Notes under the pieces: model-generated | Seen by the model: the letters and a program-made list of their open reading frames with translations, nothing else | Told to the model about the DNA's origin: nothing | Database searches by the model: none | Assembly (NCBI RefSeq): GCF_003751305.1 | Contig: NZ_RJKV01000001.1 | Span: 1,469,586-1,533,585 of the forward strand | From: Stenotrophomonas rhizophila | Lineage (GTDB): Bacteria > Pseudomonadota > Gammaproteobacteria > Xanthomonadales > Xanthomonadaceae | Direction: 5' to 3' | Length of the DNA stretch: 64,000 bases | Shown here: piece after piece, positions 17,895 to 25,471 of the stretch | Layout of the letters: the number at the start of each line of letters is the position of its first letter | Position numbering within the stretch: position 1 is the first letter of the stretch | Position numbers and translations under genes: made by a program

Positions 17895-18053
17895 ATGACG
17901 CCACTCGATAAACCCCTGCGCCGGGAAGTCCTGATCGAGGATGAAGCCTATACGCTCACCATCGATCCTGAAGGACTGAAGCTGGTGCCCAAGGGCAAGC
18001 GGAACGGTGTGACCCTGAAATGGGCCCGCACACGCCTTCTCCATTCAGGTTGA
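17895..18053 (+). CDS. Small hypothetical protein (52 residues)
   Basis: Begins MTPLDKPLRREVLIEDEAY and continues through LTIDPEGLKLVPKGKRNG to WARTRLLHSG. The first 47 residues look like a compact beta-hairpin protein of a type I recall as an unnamed small family in Xanthomonadaceae. Starts 6 bases after the lipoprotein stop, so probably cotranscribed. Confidence 0.6.
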   Translation: MTPLDKPLRREVLIEDEAYTLTIDPEGLKLVPKGKRNGVTLKWARTRLLHSG

Positions 18054-18192
18054 TCGCAACGGGAAAGCAAGCGGACGCAGGATCAGGGACAATGGCGGCC
18101 CACCATATGCCCCGGGCTGCTGGCGGATGCCCCCATCAGGGGCCGTCGCGCGGCGCCCCATGCCTGTCTTCCTGCTGCTTTCCGGATCCGAA

Positions 18193-19779
18193 TTGAATAC
18201 CACCGCCCTGCCCCTTGCCGACGACGACCTGCCCCTGACCGACCGCCTGCGCACCGCGCTGGACCTGCTGGAGGCCATCGAAGCCGACCGCAGCGTGCTC
18301 GATACGCTGCCCGAGGCTGATCGCGTCCGCCTGCACCAGGTGGTGGCCAAGGTGTATCACCCCGAGCCCAAGGCCCGCCGGGCCAAGCTGAAGCAGCAGG
18401 CCAAGGCGCGGCATCAGGAAAAGGTGGCCAAGTCCGAGGCGCTGCTGGCCCAGACCGGTATCCGCGCCCTGCGCCGCAAGCCGGTGTTCAGCACCCCGAA
18501 CTACTTCCCGCCGCATGCGGCCGGCCTGCATGACGCCTCCAACGGCGAGAATGCCGCTCCCACGCCAGAGCCCGTGCATTCCCCGGAACTGCGCCACTGC
18601 TACGTGTGCAAGCAGAAGTTCACCCAGCTGCACCACTTCTATGACCAGATGTGCCCGGCCTGCGCCGAGCTGAACTTCGTCAAGCGCACCGAGACGGCGG
18701 ACCTCACCGGGCGCGTCGCGCTGCTGACCGGCGGCCGGGTCAAGATCGGCTACCAGGCGGGCCTGAAGCTGCTGCGGGCCGGTGCCGAGCTGATCGTGAC
18801 CACGCGCTTCCCGCGGGATTCGGCCGCGCGCTACGCCGAAGAGCCGGACTTCGGCGTGTGGGGCCACCGCCTGCAGGTGTACGGCTTGGACCTTCGCCAC
18901 ACCCCCAGCGTGGAGGCCTTCTGCAACGAGCTGCTGGCCACCCATTCGCGCCTGGATTTCATCATCAACAACGCCTGCCAGACCGTGCGCCGACCGCCGC
19001 AGTTCTATGCGCACATGATGGCCGGCGAAACTGCCGCGCTGCATGAGGTGCCCGAGACGCTGCGCAAGCTGATCGGCGATTACGAGGGCCTGCGCAGCGC
19101 CGAACTGCTCGGCACCACCGCCTCGGCCGCGCTGCCGGTGGTCCAGGGGCGTGATTTCAACGCCGCCAATGGCCTGACCCGTGCCGCCGAGCTGTCGCAG
19201 GTGCCGCTGCTGGAGGACGAGCTGGTCGCCCAGCAGCATCTGTTCCCGGATGGCCGGTTGGATCAGGACCTGCAGCAGGTGGATCTGCGCGGTCGCAACT
19301 CCTGGCGCATGCTGATGGCCGAAGTGCCGTCGGTGGAACTGCTGGAAACCCAGCTGGTCAACGCCATCGCGCCGTTCATCATCAATGCGCGCCTGAAGCC
19401 GCTGATGCTGCGCACGCCTGAGCGTGACAAGCACATCGTGAACGTCTCGGCGATGGAGGGGCAGTTCTACCGCAACTTCAAGACCACCCGCCACCCGCAC
19501 ACCAACATGGCCAAGGCCGCGCTGAACATGATGACGCGCACCTCGGCGGCCGATTACCAGAACGACGGTATCCACATGAACAGCGTGGACACCGGCTGGG
19601 TGACCGACGAGGATCCGGCGGATATCGCGGCCAAGAAGGTGAAGGAAGAACGCTTCCATCCGCCGCTGGATATCGTCGACGGCGCCGCGCGCATCGTTGA
19701 TCCGATCATCCACGGGTTCAACACCGGCGAACACGTCTGGGGTCAGTTCCTGAAGGACTACGCGCCGACCGACTGGTAA
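18193..19779 (+). CDS. SDR-family oxidoreductase with an N-terminal zinc-finger-like segment
   Basis: 528 residues from a TTG at 18193, where family-like sequence begins (NTTALPLADDDLPLTDRL); ATG codons at 18160 and 18127 are in-frame alternatives and no start has a clear ribosome site. Residues 1-130 are helical and basic. A C-x2-C ... C-x2-C element (CYVCKQKF at 136-139, CPAC at 154-157) suggests a zinc knuckle. After it comes a short-chain dehydrogenase domain: GRVALLTGGRVKIGYQAGL nucleotide site, FIINNACQTVRR (NNA motif), then NVSAMEGQFYR and HTNMAKAALNMMTR supplying Ser/Tyr-Lys-like positions. Substrate unknown; NAD(P)-dependent redox activity is inferred from the fold. Confidence 0.85.
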   Translation: MNTTALPLADDDLPLTDRLRTALDLLEAIEADRSVLDTLPEADRVRLHQVVAKVYHPEPKARRAKLKQQAKARHQEKVAKSEALLAQTGIRALRRKPVFSTPNYFPPHAAGLHDASNGENAAPTPEPVHSPELRHCYVCKQKFTQLHHFYDQMCPACAELNFVKRTETADLTGRVALLTGGRVKIGYQAGLKLLRAGAELIVTTRFPRDSAARYAEEPDFGVWGHRLQVYGLDLRHTPSVEAFCNELLATHSRLDFIINNACQTVRRPPQFYAHMMAGETAALHEVPETLRKLIGDYEGLRSAELLGTTASAALPVVQGRDFNAANGLTRAAELSQVPLLEDELVAQQHLFPDGRLDQDLQQVDLRGRNSWRMLMAEVPSVELLETQLVNAIAPFIINARLKPLMLRTPERDKHIVNVSAMEGQFYRNFKTTRHPHTNMAKAALNMMTRTSAADYQNDGIHMNSVDTGWVTDEDPADIAAKKVKEERFHPPLDIVDGAARIVDPIIHGFNTGEHVWGQFLKDYAPTDW

Positions 19780-19854
19780 CTGCATCCGGAACCACGTTCG
19801 GTGCGTATAGAGTGGACAGACGGCCGCTCGCGCCCCGCCCCCAGTCGATACGAA

Positions 19855-21642
19855 ATGAGCCCCCCACCCTCCCCCCTGGATGAACGACGCGCGGTGCTTT
19901 GCGCCATGCAGGTCGACGGCGTGGCGTCGTTGCCCGCGCTGGACCGGATCACCGCGCTTGCCGGCTACACGTTCAACGCGCCGGTGGCCTTCGTCTCGGT
20001 CCTGGGGGATGTGAAGCAGCGCTTCATTTCCCGGATCGGGCTACCCATGGCGCAGACCGACATGCGCTCGTCGATCTGCGCCCACGCCGTCACCTCCGGC
20101 GGCGTTCTGGTCGTCCCGGACCTCGAGCAGGATCCGCGTTTCCGCGACAACCCGCTGGTGACGCACAGTCCCCACCTGCGTTTCTATGCGGGCGCGCCGC
20201 TGGTGGCTAAAAATGGTGTGGCCATCGGTGCGCTGTGCGTCATGGACACCCGCCCGCGCACCTTTGACGAGCGGGATCAGGAGCAGTTGGCCACTCTGGC
20301 CGAGCTGGTGATCGCGCAACTGGAACTACGCAACCTTTCCGGCAACCTCGACCCGACCAGTGGCCTGCCAAGCCGGCACCAGTTCCATGCGGATCTGCCC
20401 GGCATCCTCGCGCGATGCGCCGAAGGAACGGCGTATGCCATTGCGGTGGACATCCTCGACATTCCGCGGGCCAACCAGGTGGGCCAGGTGCTGGGCCTGC
20501 GCCCGCTGGAAGCCCTGATCCGGCGTGCCGGCGTCCGGCTGCGCACCGCGCTGGAGGACGTCGCGACCGTGTACCACGTCGGGGTGACCCGGTTCGCCTT
20601 CGTGGTCGAGATGCCGACCGCAGGCCACGTCGAGAGCCTGGTGCTGGAGCTGAGAACGCGCATGTTGCGTCCGCTGATGGCCGCCGCGGTCCCGATGTCC
20701 CCCCGTTTCCATGCCGGCATCTGTGCGGTCGATCCGGATGAAGAAGACAGCCACGACCTGCTGCGGCGGCTGCTGGTGAGCATGCATGGCGCGTTCGACG
20801 CGCGGCAGCCATTCTGCTGGTATTCCGCACAGCGCGACGAAAAGATGCACCGCGCCTACCGCCTGGCCTCGGATGCCGAACGCGGCCTGCAGAACGGCGA
20901 CTTCCATCTGGACTACCAGCCGCGCTTCACCCTTGACGGTCGGCGCCCGGTCTCGGCCGAAGCGTTGATCCGATGGAACCACCCCACCCTGGGGCCGATA
21001 AGCCCGGGCGAGTTCATTCCGGTCTTCGAGCGGACCGCACTGATCGATGAGGTGACCAACTGGGTGCTGGACACGGCGCTGGATCAGGTCCGGGCGTGGC
21101 GCGCCCAAGGGCAGGACATTCCGGTCTCGATCAACCTGTCCAGCAGTTATCTGTCCAATGCCTCGGCCTGGCATGACATCCGCAGCAAGCTTGAGCACAG
21201 GGCGCTGCCGTTCTCGATGATCGAACTGGAGATCACCGAAGGCGAATGGTTGCGTCCGGGGTCGCCGGCCATCGGCCACATTGCGGCGATGGCACAGGCC
21301 GGCATCACGGTGGCGATTGATGACTTCGGCAGTGGCTACAGCAATTTCAGCTACCTGTCCGACCTTCCCATCCACACCGTCAAGCTGGACAAGTCACTGA
21401 TCGATGGCATCGCCAGCAGCTCGCGCGCCCGCGCCAAGGTCTCTGCCATCCATCATCTTGCGCACGAGCTGGGCTATCTGACCGTAGCCGAAGGGGTTGA
21501 GCAGGAGGCGCAGATGGACGTGCTGGCAGACATGGGGATCGACCAAGTCCAGGGCTACCTGCTTGCCCGGCCCATGGCGCCGGCCGCGGTGATGCAGGTG
21601 TTCGAACAGGCCGCGATCACACCGCGCCCCGTCAGAGTTTGA
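19855..21642 (+). CDS. GAF / degenerate GGDEF / EAL cyclic-di-GMP phosphodiesterase
   Basis: 595 residues. Residues ~10-160 form a GAF domain (VAFVSVLGDVKQRFISR ... GAPLVAKNGVAIGALCVMD). The middle ~170 residues have GGDEF-domain spacing but lack a GGDEF motif (the site reads YHVGVTRFAFVVE), so cyclase activity is unlikely. The C-terminal EAL domain keeps SAEALIRWNHP, NLSSSYL, ITEGEWL, IDDFGSGYSNFSYL and KLDKSLID, which supports c-di-GMP hydrolysis although ITE-G is a variant. Cytoplasmic sensor enzyme. ATG 19855 preferred over GTG 19801. Its 3' end overlaps the convergent chrR-like gene by 11 bases. Confidence 0.9.
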   Translation: MSPPPSPLDERRAVLCAMQVDGVASLPALDRITALAGYTFNAPVAFVSVLGDVKQRFISRIGLPMAQTDMRSSICAHAVTSGGVLVVPDLEQDPRFRDNPLVTHSPHLRFYAGAPLVAKNGVAIGALCVMDTRPRTFDERDQEQLATLAELVIAQLELRNLSGNLDPTSGLPSRHQFHADLPGILARCAEGTAYAIAVDILDIPRANQVGQVLGLRPLEALIRRAGVRLRTALEDVATVYHVGVTRFAFVVEMPTAGHVESLVLELRTRMLRPLMAAAVPMSPRFHAGICAVDPDEEDSHDLLRRLLVSMHGAFDARQPFCWYSAQRDEKMHRAYRLASDAERGLQNGDFHLDYQPRFTLDGRRPVSAEALIRWNHPTLGPISPGEFIPVFERTALIDEVTNWVLDTALDQVRAWRAQGQDIPVSINLSSSYLSNASAWHDIRSKLEHRALPFSMIELEITEGEWLRPGSPAIGHIAAMAQAGITVAIDDFGSGYSNFSYLSDLPIHTVKLDKSLIDGIASSSRARAKVSAIHHLAHELGYLTVAEGVEQEAQMDVLADMGIDQVQGYLLARPMAPAAVMQVFEQAAITPRPVRV

Positions 21643-22306
21643 ACACCTGCTGCAGCTTGCGCGCGAACCACCCGCTGAAGACCAGCGGCGCATCCAGCGC
21701 TGACACACAGATGCACGCCACACCGGGGGTGGTCACGGGCTGATGCTCGACGTCGCTGTCCAGATCGGCCACATCGCCGGGGGCGAAATGCCCCAGTGAA
21801 TCGTCATAGGCGCCGCGGAGAATCTGGGTCAGCTCGCTGTTGCCATGGCTGTGCATGGGCAGGCATTTGCCGGGGGCGATCTTGAGCATGATCAACGACG
21901 GGTGCGCCGGTGCACGGATGCAGTGGACACCCGGCGCCATCCAGCGCCATTTCAGCGAGCGGTAGGACGTCCCGAAATGTGGTGCCAGCGCGGCCGGCAG
22001 TTGATCCGGATCGTGACCAGCGGCGCTGCGGGCCACCGTGTCGTCATGCACGCCACCCGCAGGCGCGGCAGTATCCAGGCGCTCCAGCATGGTCTGCCGC
22101 AGTGCGGCCTGGCGATCCTCTGCCGAAGGCGGGGACAATTGCTGCTCCAGCAGCAGCCCGCCCACCCGTTCGGCCGAGCGCAGGTGCTGCCGGCAGTGGG
22201 CGCAGGCTTCCAGATGCGCGGCGGCGACCACGGACATTTCCGCGGCCAAGGTCCCGGTGGCAAAGCCCAGGACGGTGGTCGGATCCAGATGGTGACGAGG
22301 GTTCAC
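21632..22306 (-). CDS. ChrR-type anti-sigma factor with cupin domain
   Basis: 224 residues. N-terminal zinc anti-sigma motif (AAHLEACAHCRQHL: His-x3-Cys-x2-Cys) and a C-terminal cupin with HSHGNSELTQILRGAYDD. In the RpoE-ChrR system of Rhodobacter the anti-sigma domain holds the sigma factor and the cupin domain responds to singlet oxygen; this gene has the same architecture. It begins at GTG 22306, overlapping the sigma-factor stop (GTGA), so the two proteins are translationally coupled. Confidence 0.88.
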   Translation of the reverse strand: MNPRHHLDPTTVLGFATGTLAAEMSVVAAAHLEACAHCRQHLRSAERVGGLLLEQQLSPPSAEDRQAALRQTMLERLDTAAPAGGVHDDTVARSAAGHDPDQLPAALAPHFGTSYRSLKWRWMAPGVHCIRAPAHPSLIMLKIAPGKCLPMHSHGNSELTQILRGAYDDSLGHFAPGDVADLDSDVEHQPVTTPGVACICVSALDAPLVFSGWFARKLQQVFKL

Positions 22307-22929
22307 TGCCGCTCTCCCATCAAGGACTGCAGCTGAAGAAACGCACGTCGGATATGGGATTTCACGGTGCCCAGTGGCATATGCAGCTCGTTGGCGATCT
22401 CGGCGTGGGTTTTAGCTTCGAAGTAGGACATCCGGATCAATCGGGCCTGCGTTGCGGAGAGTTCGTCCAGCCGCTGCTTGAGCCTGACGTGCTCGGTATG
22501 CCGTTCGGCCAGAGAGCCACCGCCGTCCTCTTCCTCCGCCGCCTGCTCGACCACCTCATGGGCATGCACCCAGATATGTTCGCGACGTACCCGGTCGATA
22601 TGCAGATTGCGCGCCACCCGGTAGAGCCACGTGCCCAGGCTGCTGCGCGCCGGATCATAGAGCTCGGCCCGGTTCCACAGTTTCAGCAGCACTTCCTGGG
22701 CCAGATCCTCGGCCACGCCATCGGGCGCCCCCAGCCCACTCAGGTAGCGGCACAGGCGCGGCATGAAATGATCGTAGATGCGCATGAAGCACTCTCGATC
22801 GCGCGACGTGGCGACGCCGGCCATGTCGGCCGCCCAGGTTTTCAGCTCCGGGCCGGGTTGAGCGGGAACGGCAATCATCCGGGCTGCCTCGAAGGGCGTC
22901 ATCCTGGCGGTGGACGGGTCAGTGTCCAT
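22303..22929 (-). CDS. ECF RNA polymerase sigma factor (ECF11/RpoE-ChrR type)
   Basis: 208 residues with sigma region 2 (FMRIYDHFMPRLCRYL ... LAQEVLLKLWN, YRVARNLHIDRVRR) and region 4 (LIRMSYFEAKTHAEIANEL, GTVKSHIRRAFLQL). Paired by a 4-base overlap with the ChrR-type anti-sigma factor. ATG 22929 chosen; the longer frame to 23061 has no sigma features. A weak ECF-like element (GCATCC, 16 bases, CGTA on the minus strand, 22978-23003) lies upstream and might be an autoregulated promoter, but the match is poor. It is divergent from the OmpA lipoprotein gene. Confidence 0.9.
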   Translation of the reverse strand: MDTDPSTARMTPFEAARMIAVPAQPGPELKTWAADMAGVATSRDRECFMRIYDHFMPRLCRYLSGLGAPDGVAEDLAQEVLLKLWNRAELYDPARSSLGTWLYRVARNLHIDRVRREHIWVHAHEVVEQAAEEEDGGGSLAERHTEHVRLKQRLDELSATQARLIRMSYFEAKTHAEIANELHMPLGTVKSHIRRAFLQLQSLMGERQ

Positions 22930-23113
22930 CGTAGGCGAGTTCCGGCAGATCGGGGACATGGGCTTCATGGACGTGTGTACGGACGGCCGCGCGGTTTGGA
23001 TGCAACCCCTGCGCGCCGTGCGGGCGCCACGTGTGGGCGCTGCGGCTTCACGCGATCCCAAGGCCGGCTGGACAAGACTCGCTGCCAGTCATCATCGCGG
23101 ACCTCCCGGATTC

Positions 23114-24337
23114 ATGCGCCCATCGAACGCTGAACTGCCCTTCCCGATCATTCCCCTCCTGCTGCTCTGCATGGCAGGCTGCTCCAAGGCCCCGCAGGCG
23201 CCCGATGGGGCTGCCGCCGTCCCGCCCGTCGGCCCTTCCAGCGCAGTCACGGCATCATCCGCGGTCGCTGACGAAGACGCGCCCAGCGACGTGCCCGCCT
23301 TTCCCGTGGTCCCGAACATCGTCGTCCCGGACATCGTCGGGGTGACGCCGGCCCAGCGAGCGCTGGAAACCTCGATGCAGTCGATCCTGGACCCGGTCGC
23401 CGGCATAACGGTCTCCCCTGCCCGCTGTGGCAGCGGTGGCGCGCTCATCAATGACGGGGGCATCACCCGCGTGGACGAGTCGGGGCAGCTGATGCGCAAC
23501 GGTGATGAGGGCATCTTCATCATCAATGCCGACGGCAGCGGCACCGCCAATTTCGAAGGTGGTCTGGTCCGCGTCAATGCCGATGGCAGCGGCACCATCA
23601 ACGGCACGGCGGGCGGCAGCGGCGATGGCTCGGGCGCCATCATCCGTGTGCAGGCCGATGGCTCGGGCACCTACAACGGCCCTGCCGGCCTGATCAGCCT
23701 GGATGGCAAAGGCGCAGGGACCTGGAACGGCGACAGCGGCCTGATCACCAACAATGGCGACGGCAGCGGCACCTGGAATGGCCCGCAGGGCCTGCTGCGC
23801 ATCAATGCGGACGGCTCGGGCACGTGGAATGGCGAGGCGGGCCTGATCACCAATCATGGCGACGGCACCGGCACCATCGGCCCGCCCGCACGGGCAGTAA
23901 AGATGCCGCCGATGCCGCGACTGCAGCCTGCCGGTCGGTTCCCGCCGCTGAAGAAATTCGCACCGCCGGGCGCGCCGTGCGGCTACCTGATCACGCTCAA
24001 CGACCGCGTGCTGTTCGATTTCGACAAGGACGACATCCGGCCCGATGCCAGCCACCTGCTGGATACGCTCGCCACTGCCTTGACCGGGGTGGGTGCGAAA
24101 CGAATGGACGTCCGCGGTCACACCGATGCCAAGGGCGATGACGCGTACAACCAGGCGCTGTCCGAACGCCGTGCGTCGTCGGTGGTGAACGCGCTCAGGC
24201 AGCGCGGCGCGGCCCAGGACGCCACGGCCACGGGGTTCGGTGAATCCGAGCCGGTCGCCCCCAACGAGTTGGACGGCAAGGACAACCCCGCCGGACGTCA
24301 GATGAATCGCCGGGTGGAGATATTCGTACGCACGTAA
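23114..24337 (+). CDS. OmpA-family lipoprotein with 17-residue Gly/Asp repeats
   Basis: 407 residues. Lipobox MAGC (Cys23), an Ala/Pro-rich linker, then residues ~133-256 with repeats of the form NADGSGTWNGxxGLIxI, mostly 17 residues long, and a C-terminal OmpA peptidoglycan-binding domain (RVLFDFDKDDIRPDA, VRGHTDAKGDDAYN, LSERRASSVV, NRRVEIF). It should be lipid-anchored with its OmpA domain on the cell wall. The repeats have the look of a short beta-solenoid. Divergent from the sigma/anti-sigma pair; ATG 23114 chosen because it places the signal peptide at the N-terminus. Confidence 0.85.
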   Translation: MRPSNAELPFPIIPLLLLCMAGCSKAPQAPDGAAAVPPVGPSSAVTASSAVADEDAPSDVPAFPVVPNIVVPDIVGVTPAQRALETSMQSILDPVAGITVSPARCGSGGALINDGGITRVDESGQLMRNGDEGIFIINADGSGTANFEGGLVRVNADGSGTINGTAGGSGDGSGAIIRVQADGSGTYNGPAGLISLDGKGAGTWNGDSGLITNNGDGSGTWNGPQGLLRINADGSGTWNGEAGLITNHGDGTGTIGPPARAVKMPPMPRLQPAGRFPPLKKFAPPGAPCGYLITLNDRVLFDFDKDDIRPDASHLLDTLATALTGVGAKRMDVRGHTDAKGDDAYNQALSERRASSVVNALRQRGAAQDATATGFGESEPVAPNELDGKDNPAGRQMNRRVEIFVRT

Positions 24338-24380
24338 AGCACTTCGCCCCTTCATCAACCCGGCTGCACAGGAGATACGC

Positions 24381-24770
24381 ATGAGAAAAACAGCATTCGC
24401 TGCACTTGCCATCATGGCCTCGGTGGCAGGGATCTCGCCGGCGGGCGCCCAGGACTTCAGTCTGGGCTACGACGTCGACCGCTTCCCGGCCAAGGCGCTC
24501 AGCCTGCAGGCCTGCCGCAGCGCCCTGTCGCGTGGTGCGACCGCCGTGGGCTACACCACCCGGGTGGATCAGGACCAGAAGATCCTGGTGGTGCATGTCT
24601 CCGCCCCGCCGGGTGACGGCCGCTCACTGGTCGCGTATTGCGTGACCGCAGGCGATCAGACCGTGTTTCTGATCCAGGCTTTCGATTACACCCGCCCGAA
24701 CAGCCCAGAGGTGGACCGGATCAAGGCACGGGTCGCCGCCGAGGTCAGGAAGGCGGCTGGGCGGGGCTGA
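24381..24770 (+). CDS. Secreted hypothetical protein
   Basis: 129 residues: signal peptide (MRKTAFAALAIMASVAGISPAGAQ) followed by a ~105-residue domain with two Cys (QACRSAL, VAYCVTAG) that could form a disulfide. No family recognised. It lies 43 bases after the OmpA lipoprotein gene with GGAGA before its ATG, so probably the same transcript, and it ends shortly before the tetR regulatory region. Confidence 0.75.
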   Translation: MRKTAFAALAIMASVAGISPAGAQDFSLGYDVDRFPAKALSLQACRSALSRGATAVGYTTRVDQDQKILVVHVSAPPGDGRSLVAYCVTAGDQTVFLIQAFDYTRPNSPEVDRIKARVAAEVRKAAGRG

Positions 24771-24790
24771 ATGCTTGCCCGCCCGGGTCA

Positions 24791-24832
24791 CTGACGATAC
24801 TAGACGACCGGTCAGATGCAGCGTATCGTCAG
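24791..24832. repeat. 10-bp inverted repeat enclosing the tetR operator
   Basis: CTGACGATAC (24791-24800) and GTATCGTCAG (24823-24832) are perfect complements 22 bases apart; the operator-like sequence lies between them and the right arm ends 4 bases before the tetR ATG. Confidence 0.6.
24798..24814 (+). promoter_or_regulatory. Operator-like site upstream of tetR
   Basis: TACTAGACGACCGGTCA, identical over 17 bases to a site before the reductase gene at 25435. Core GACCGGTC is a perfect palindrome; TAGAC-N5-GTC gives an imperfect longer symmetry. Likely the autoregulatory binding site of the adjacent TetR protein. Confidence 0.7.
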
Positions 24833-24836
24833 GGCC

Positions 24837-25418
24837 ATGAAGAAGCCCGCCCACGAAACCCGTCAGCACATTCTCGACGTCACCCGGGCGCTGATGACCC
24901 GCAAGGGGTATACGGCCGTAGGCCTGGCCGAGGTCGTCGCGGCTGCCGGAGTGCCGAAGGGCTCGTTCTACTATTACTTTAAATCCAAGGAAGAGTTCGG
25001 CCTGGCCCTGCTGGACGAATACTTCTCCGCATACCTGGCCACGGTCGATCGGTTGTTGGCCGCAGAGGGCGCCGGCGCGGAGCGCCTGGTGGCGTACTTC
25101 CAGTATTGGAAAGAGACGCAGGGCTCGGATTTCCCCGACGACAAGTGTCTGGTGGTCAAACTCGGCCCGGAGATGTGCGATCTGTCCGAGGACATGCGCA
25201 CGGTACTCAGAAAGGGCACCGACGCGATCATCCAGCGCATCACCCGTTGCGCCGCACGCGGTCAGACCGATGGTTCCATCTCCCCGGCCGTCCCGGCCCC
25301 GGAGCTGGCCGAATCGCTGTATCAACTCTGGCTGGGCGCCTCGCTGCTGGCCAAGCTCAACGACTCCACGGCCCCGTTCGACACCGCACTGGCCGCGTCA
25401 CGCACCCTGCTGTCGTGA
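24837..25418 (+). CDS. TetR/AcrR-family transcriptional regulator
   Basis: 193 residues. N-terminal TetR helix-turn-helix (ETRQHILDVTRALMTRKGY ... VAAAGVPKGSFYYYFKSKEEF) and a C-terminal ligand domain with FPDDKCLVVKLGPEM and Cys residues, resembling regulators of electrophile/N-ethylmaleimide reductases (NemR-like). The gene precedes an Old Yellow Enzyme gene and shares a 17-bp operator-like site with it, so it probably represses both itself and that operon until an electrophile is present. ATG 24837 preferred; ATG 24816 overlaps the inverted repeat. Confidence 0.88.
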   Translation: MKKPAHETRQHILDVTRALMTRKGYTAVGLAEVVAAAGVPKGSFYYYFKSKEEFGLALLDEYFSAYLATVDRLLAAEGAGAERLVAYFQYWKETQGSDFPDDKCLVVKLGPEMCDLSEDMRTVLRKGTDAIIQRITRCAARGQTDGSISPAVPAPELAESLYQLWLGASLLAKLNDSTAPFDTALAASRTLLS

Positions 25419-25434
25419 CCTGGTTTTACCCCTT

Positions 25435-25451
25435 TACTAGACGACCGGTCA
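25435..25451 (+). promoter_or_regulatory. Operator-like site at the reductase promoter
   Basis: Exact second copy of TACTAGACGACCGGTCA. It lies between a possible -35 (TTTACT, 25433-25438) and a TATAAA -10 (25454-25459), so bound repressor would block polymerase. Confidence 0.7.
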
Positions 25452-25471
25452 CATATAAAAGGCTCATTCTG

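Noticed and set aside
22978..23003. Possible ECF promoter of the sigma factor gene
   Set aside because: Only a partial match and unusual spacing; noted in the gene entry, not claimed as a site.
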